DNA from: Symbiodinium natans
Lineage: Eukaryota; Sar; Dinophyceae; Suessiales; Symbiodiniaceae
Direction: 5' to 3'
Length of the DNA: 15,597 nt
NCBI GenBank assembly: GCA_905221605.1
Contig: CAJNDS010002110.1
Location: 655,001 to 670,597, forward strand
Positions 15,386 through 15,597 of the stretch are shown here, piece after piece (position 1 is the first letter of the stretch; each line of letters starts with the position of its first letter). Under the pieces are notes generated by a model. The model saw nothing but the letters and a program-made list of their open reading frames with translations. It had not been told where the DNA came from and ran no database searches. The position numbers and the translations under genes were made by a program.

Positions 15386-15597
15386 CCCCAACCCTAATGG
15401 GGGCCGTGGCCATTGGCAAAAAAGCCGTGGCCATTGGCAAGTGGCATTTGCCAATGGCCACGGGAAAGTTGCCAATGGCCACGGCTTTTTTGCCAATGGC
15501 CACGGCTTTTTTGCCAATGGCCACGGCTTTTTTGCCAATGGCCACGGCTTTTTTTGCCAATGGCCATTTTGCCAATGGCCACCGCTTTTTTTTTGCC
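15386..15597. repeat. Foldback module 3, cut by the window end
   Basis: Starts with a variant of the same terminus (CCCAACCCTAATGGGGGCCG), has two forward units, then at least six inverted units (GGCTTTTTTGCCAATGGCCAC). The far terminus is not in the window. Repeated open frames here (AKKPWPL and GHWQKSR peptides) arise because 21 is a multiple of three. Confidence 0.85.

Noticed and set aside
14989-15582. Many overlapping frames on both strands with AKKPWPL, GHWQKSR or FANGHGF repeats
   Set aside because: A 21-bp unit without stops yields heptad-like peptides in several frames on both strands. There is no sign of selection on any frame.
15033-15597. Regularly spaced repeats as a CRISPR array
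   Set aside because: The units are tandem and inverted with no unique spacers, and the genome is evidently eukaryotic.

Overview
The window looks like nuclear DNA of a dinoflagellate, probably a Symbiodiniaceae-type alga. It holds three non-LTR retrotransposon (LINE-like) copies, many interstitial TTTAGGG/CCCTAAA tracts (the plant/dinoflagellate-type telomere unit), and, at one element terminus, pieces of the conserved dinoflagellate trans-spliced leader. I see no host gene, rRNA, tRNA, CRISPR array or bacterial-style operon. The species assignment is inference.

Region 1 (1 to about 5155, + strand, element A): a frameshifted ORF1-like stretch with a broken RanBP2-type zinc finger and a helical segment; then a long open frame with all reverse transcriptase (RT) motifs (catalytic FIDD); then a second frame with a Cys/His knuckle, a complete RNase H active site and about 280 residues of unrecognised C-terminal sequence. 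The two long frames meet at an overlapping ATGA. No apurinic-like endonuclease is visible.

Region 2 (5229 to about 8128, - strand, element B): an endonuclease-RT element tail-to-tail with A. It carries one in-frame TGA, one frameshift and a truncated C-terminus.

Region 3 (8490-13109, - strand, element C): the best preserved copy. ORF1 (coiled coil plus RRM-like domain) and ORF2 (endonuclease plus RT, 1077 codons from its first ATG) lie in one frame separated by a single TGA. The copy is bounded by an exact 14-bp direct repeat that reads as a target-site duplication. Its extreme 5' end looks like a dinoflagellate spliced leader whose first 12-13 nt are inverted, which suggests that the retrotransposed RNA was trans-spliced.

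Region 4 (13110-15597): non-coding repeat DNA. It has blocks of telomere-like repeat in both orientations, a G-rich/C-rich tract, an imperfect hairpin, 26 perfect copies of an 8-bp satellite, and a cluster of foldback modules built from a 21-bp unit, one being a perfect 54-bp inverted repeat. The long open frames here are artefacts of tandem repeats.

The coding parts follow the usual LINE logic: ORF1 binds RNA, the endonuclease nicks the target, RT copies the RNA from the nick, and in A RNase H removes the template RNA. A and B look dead. C has one nonsense codon between itself and a complete reading frame.
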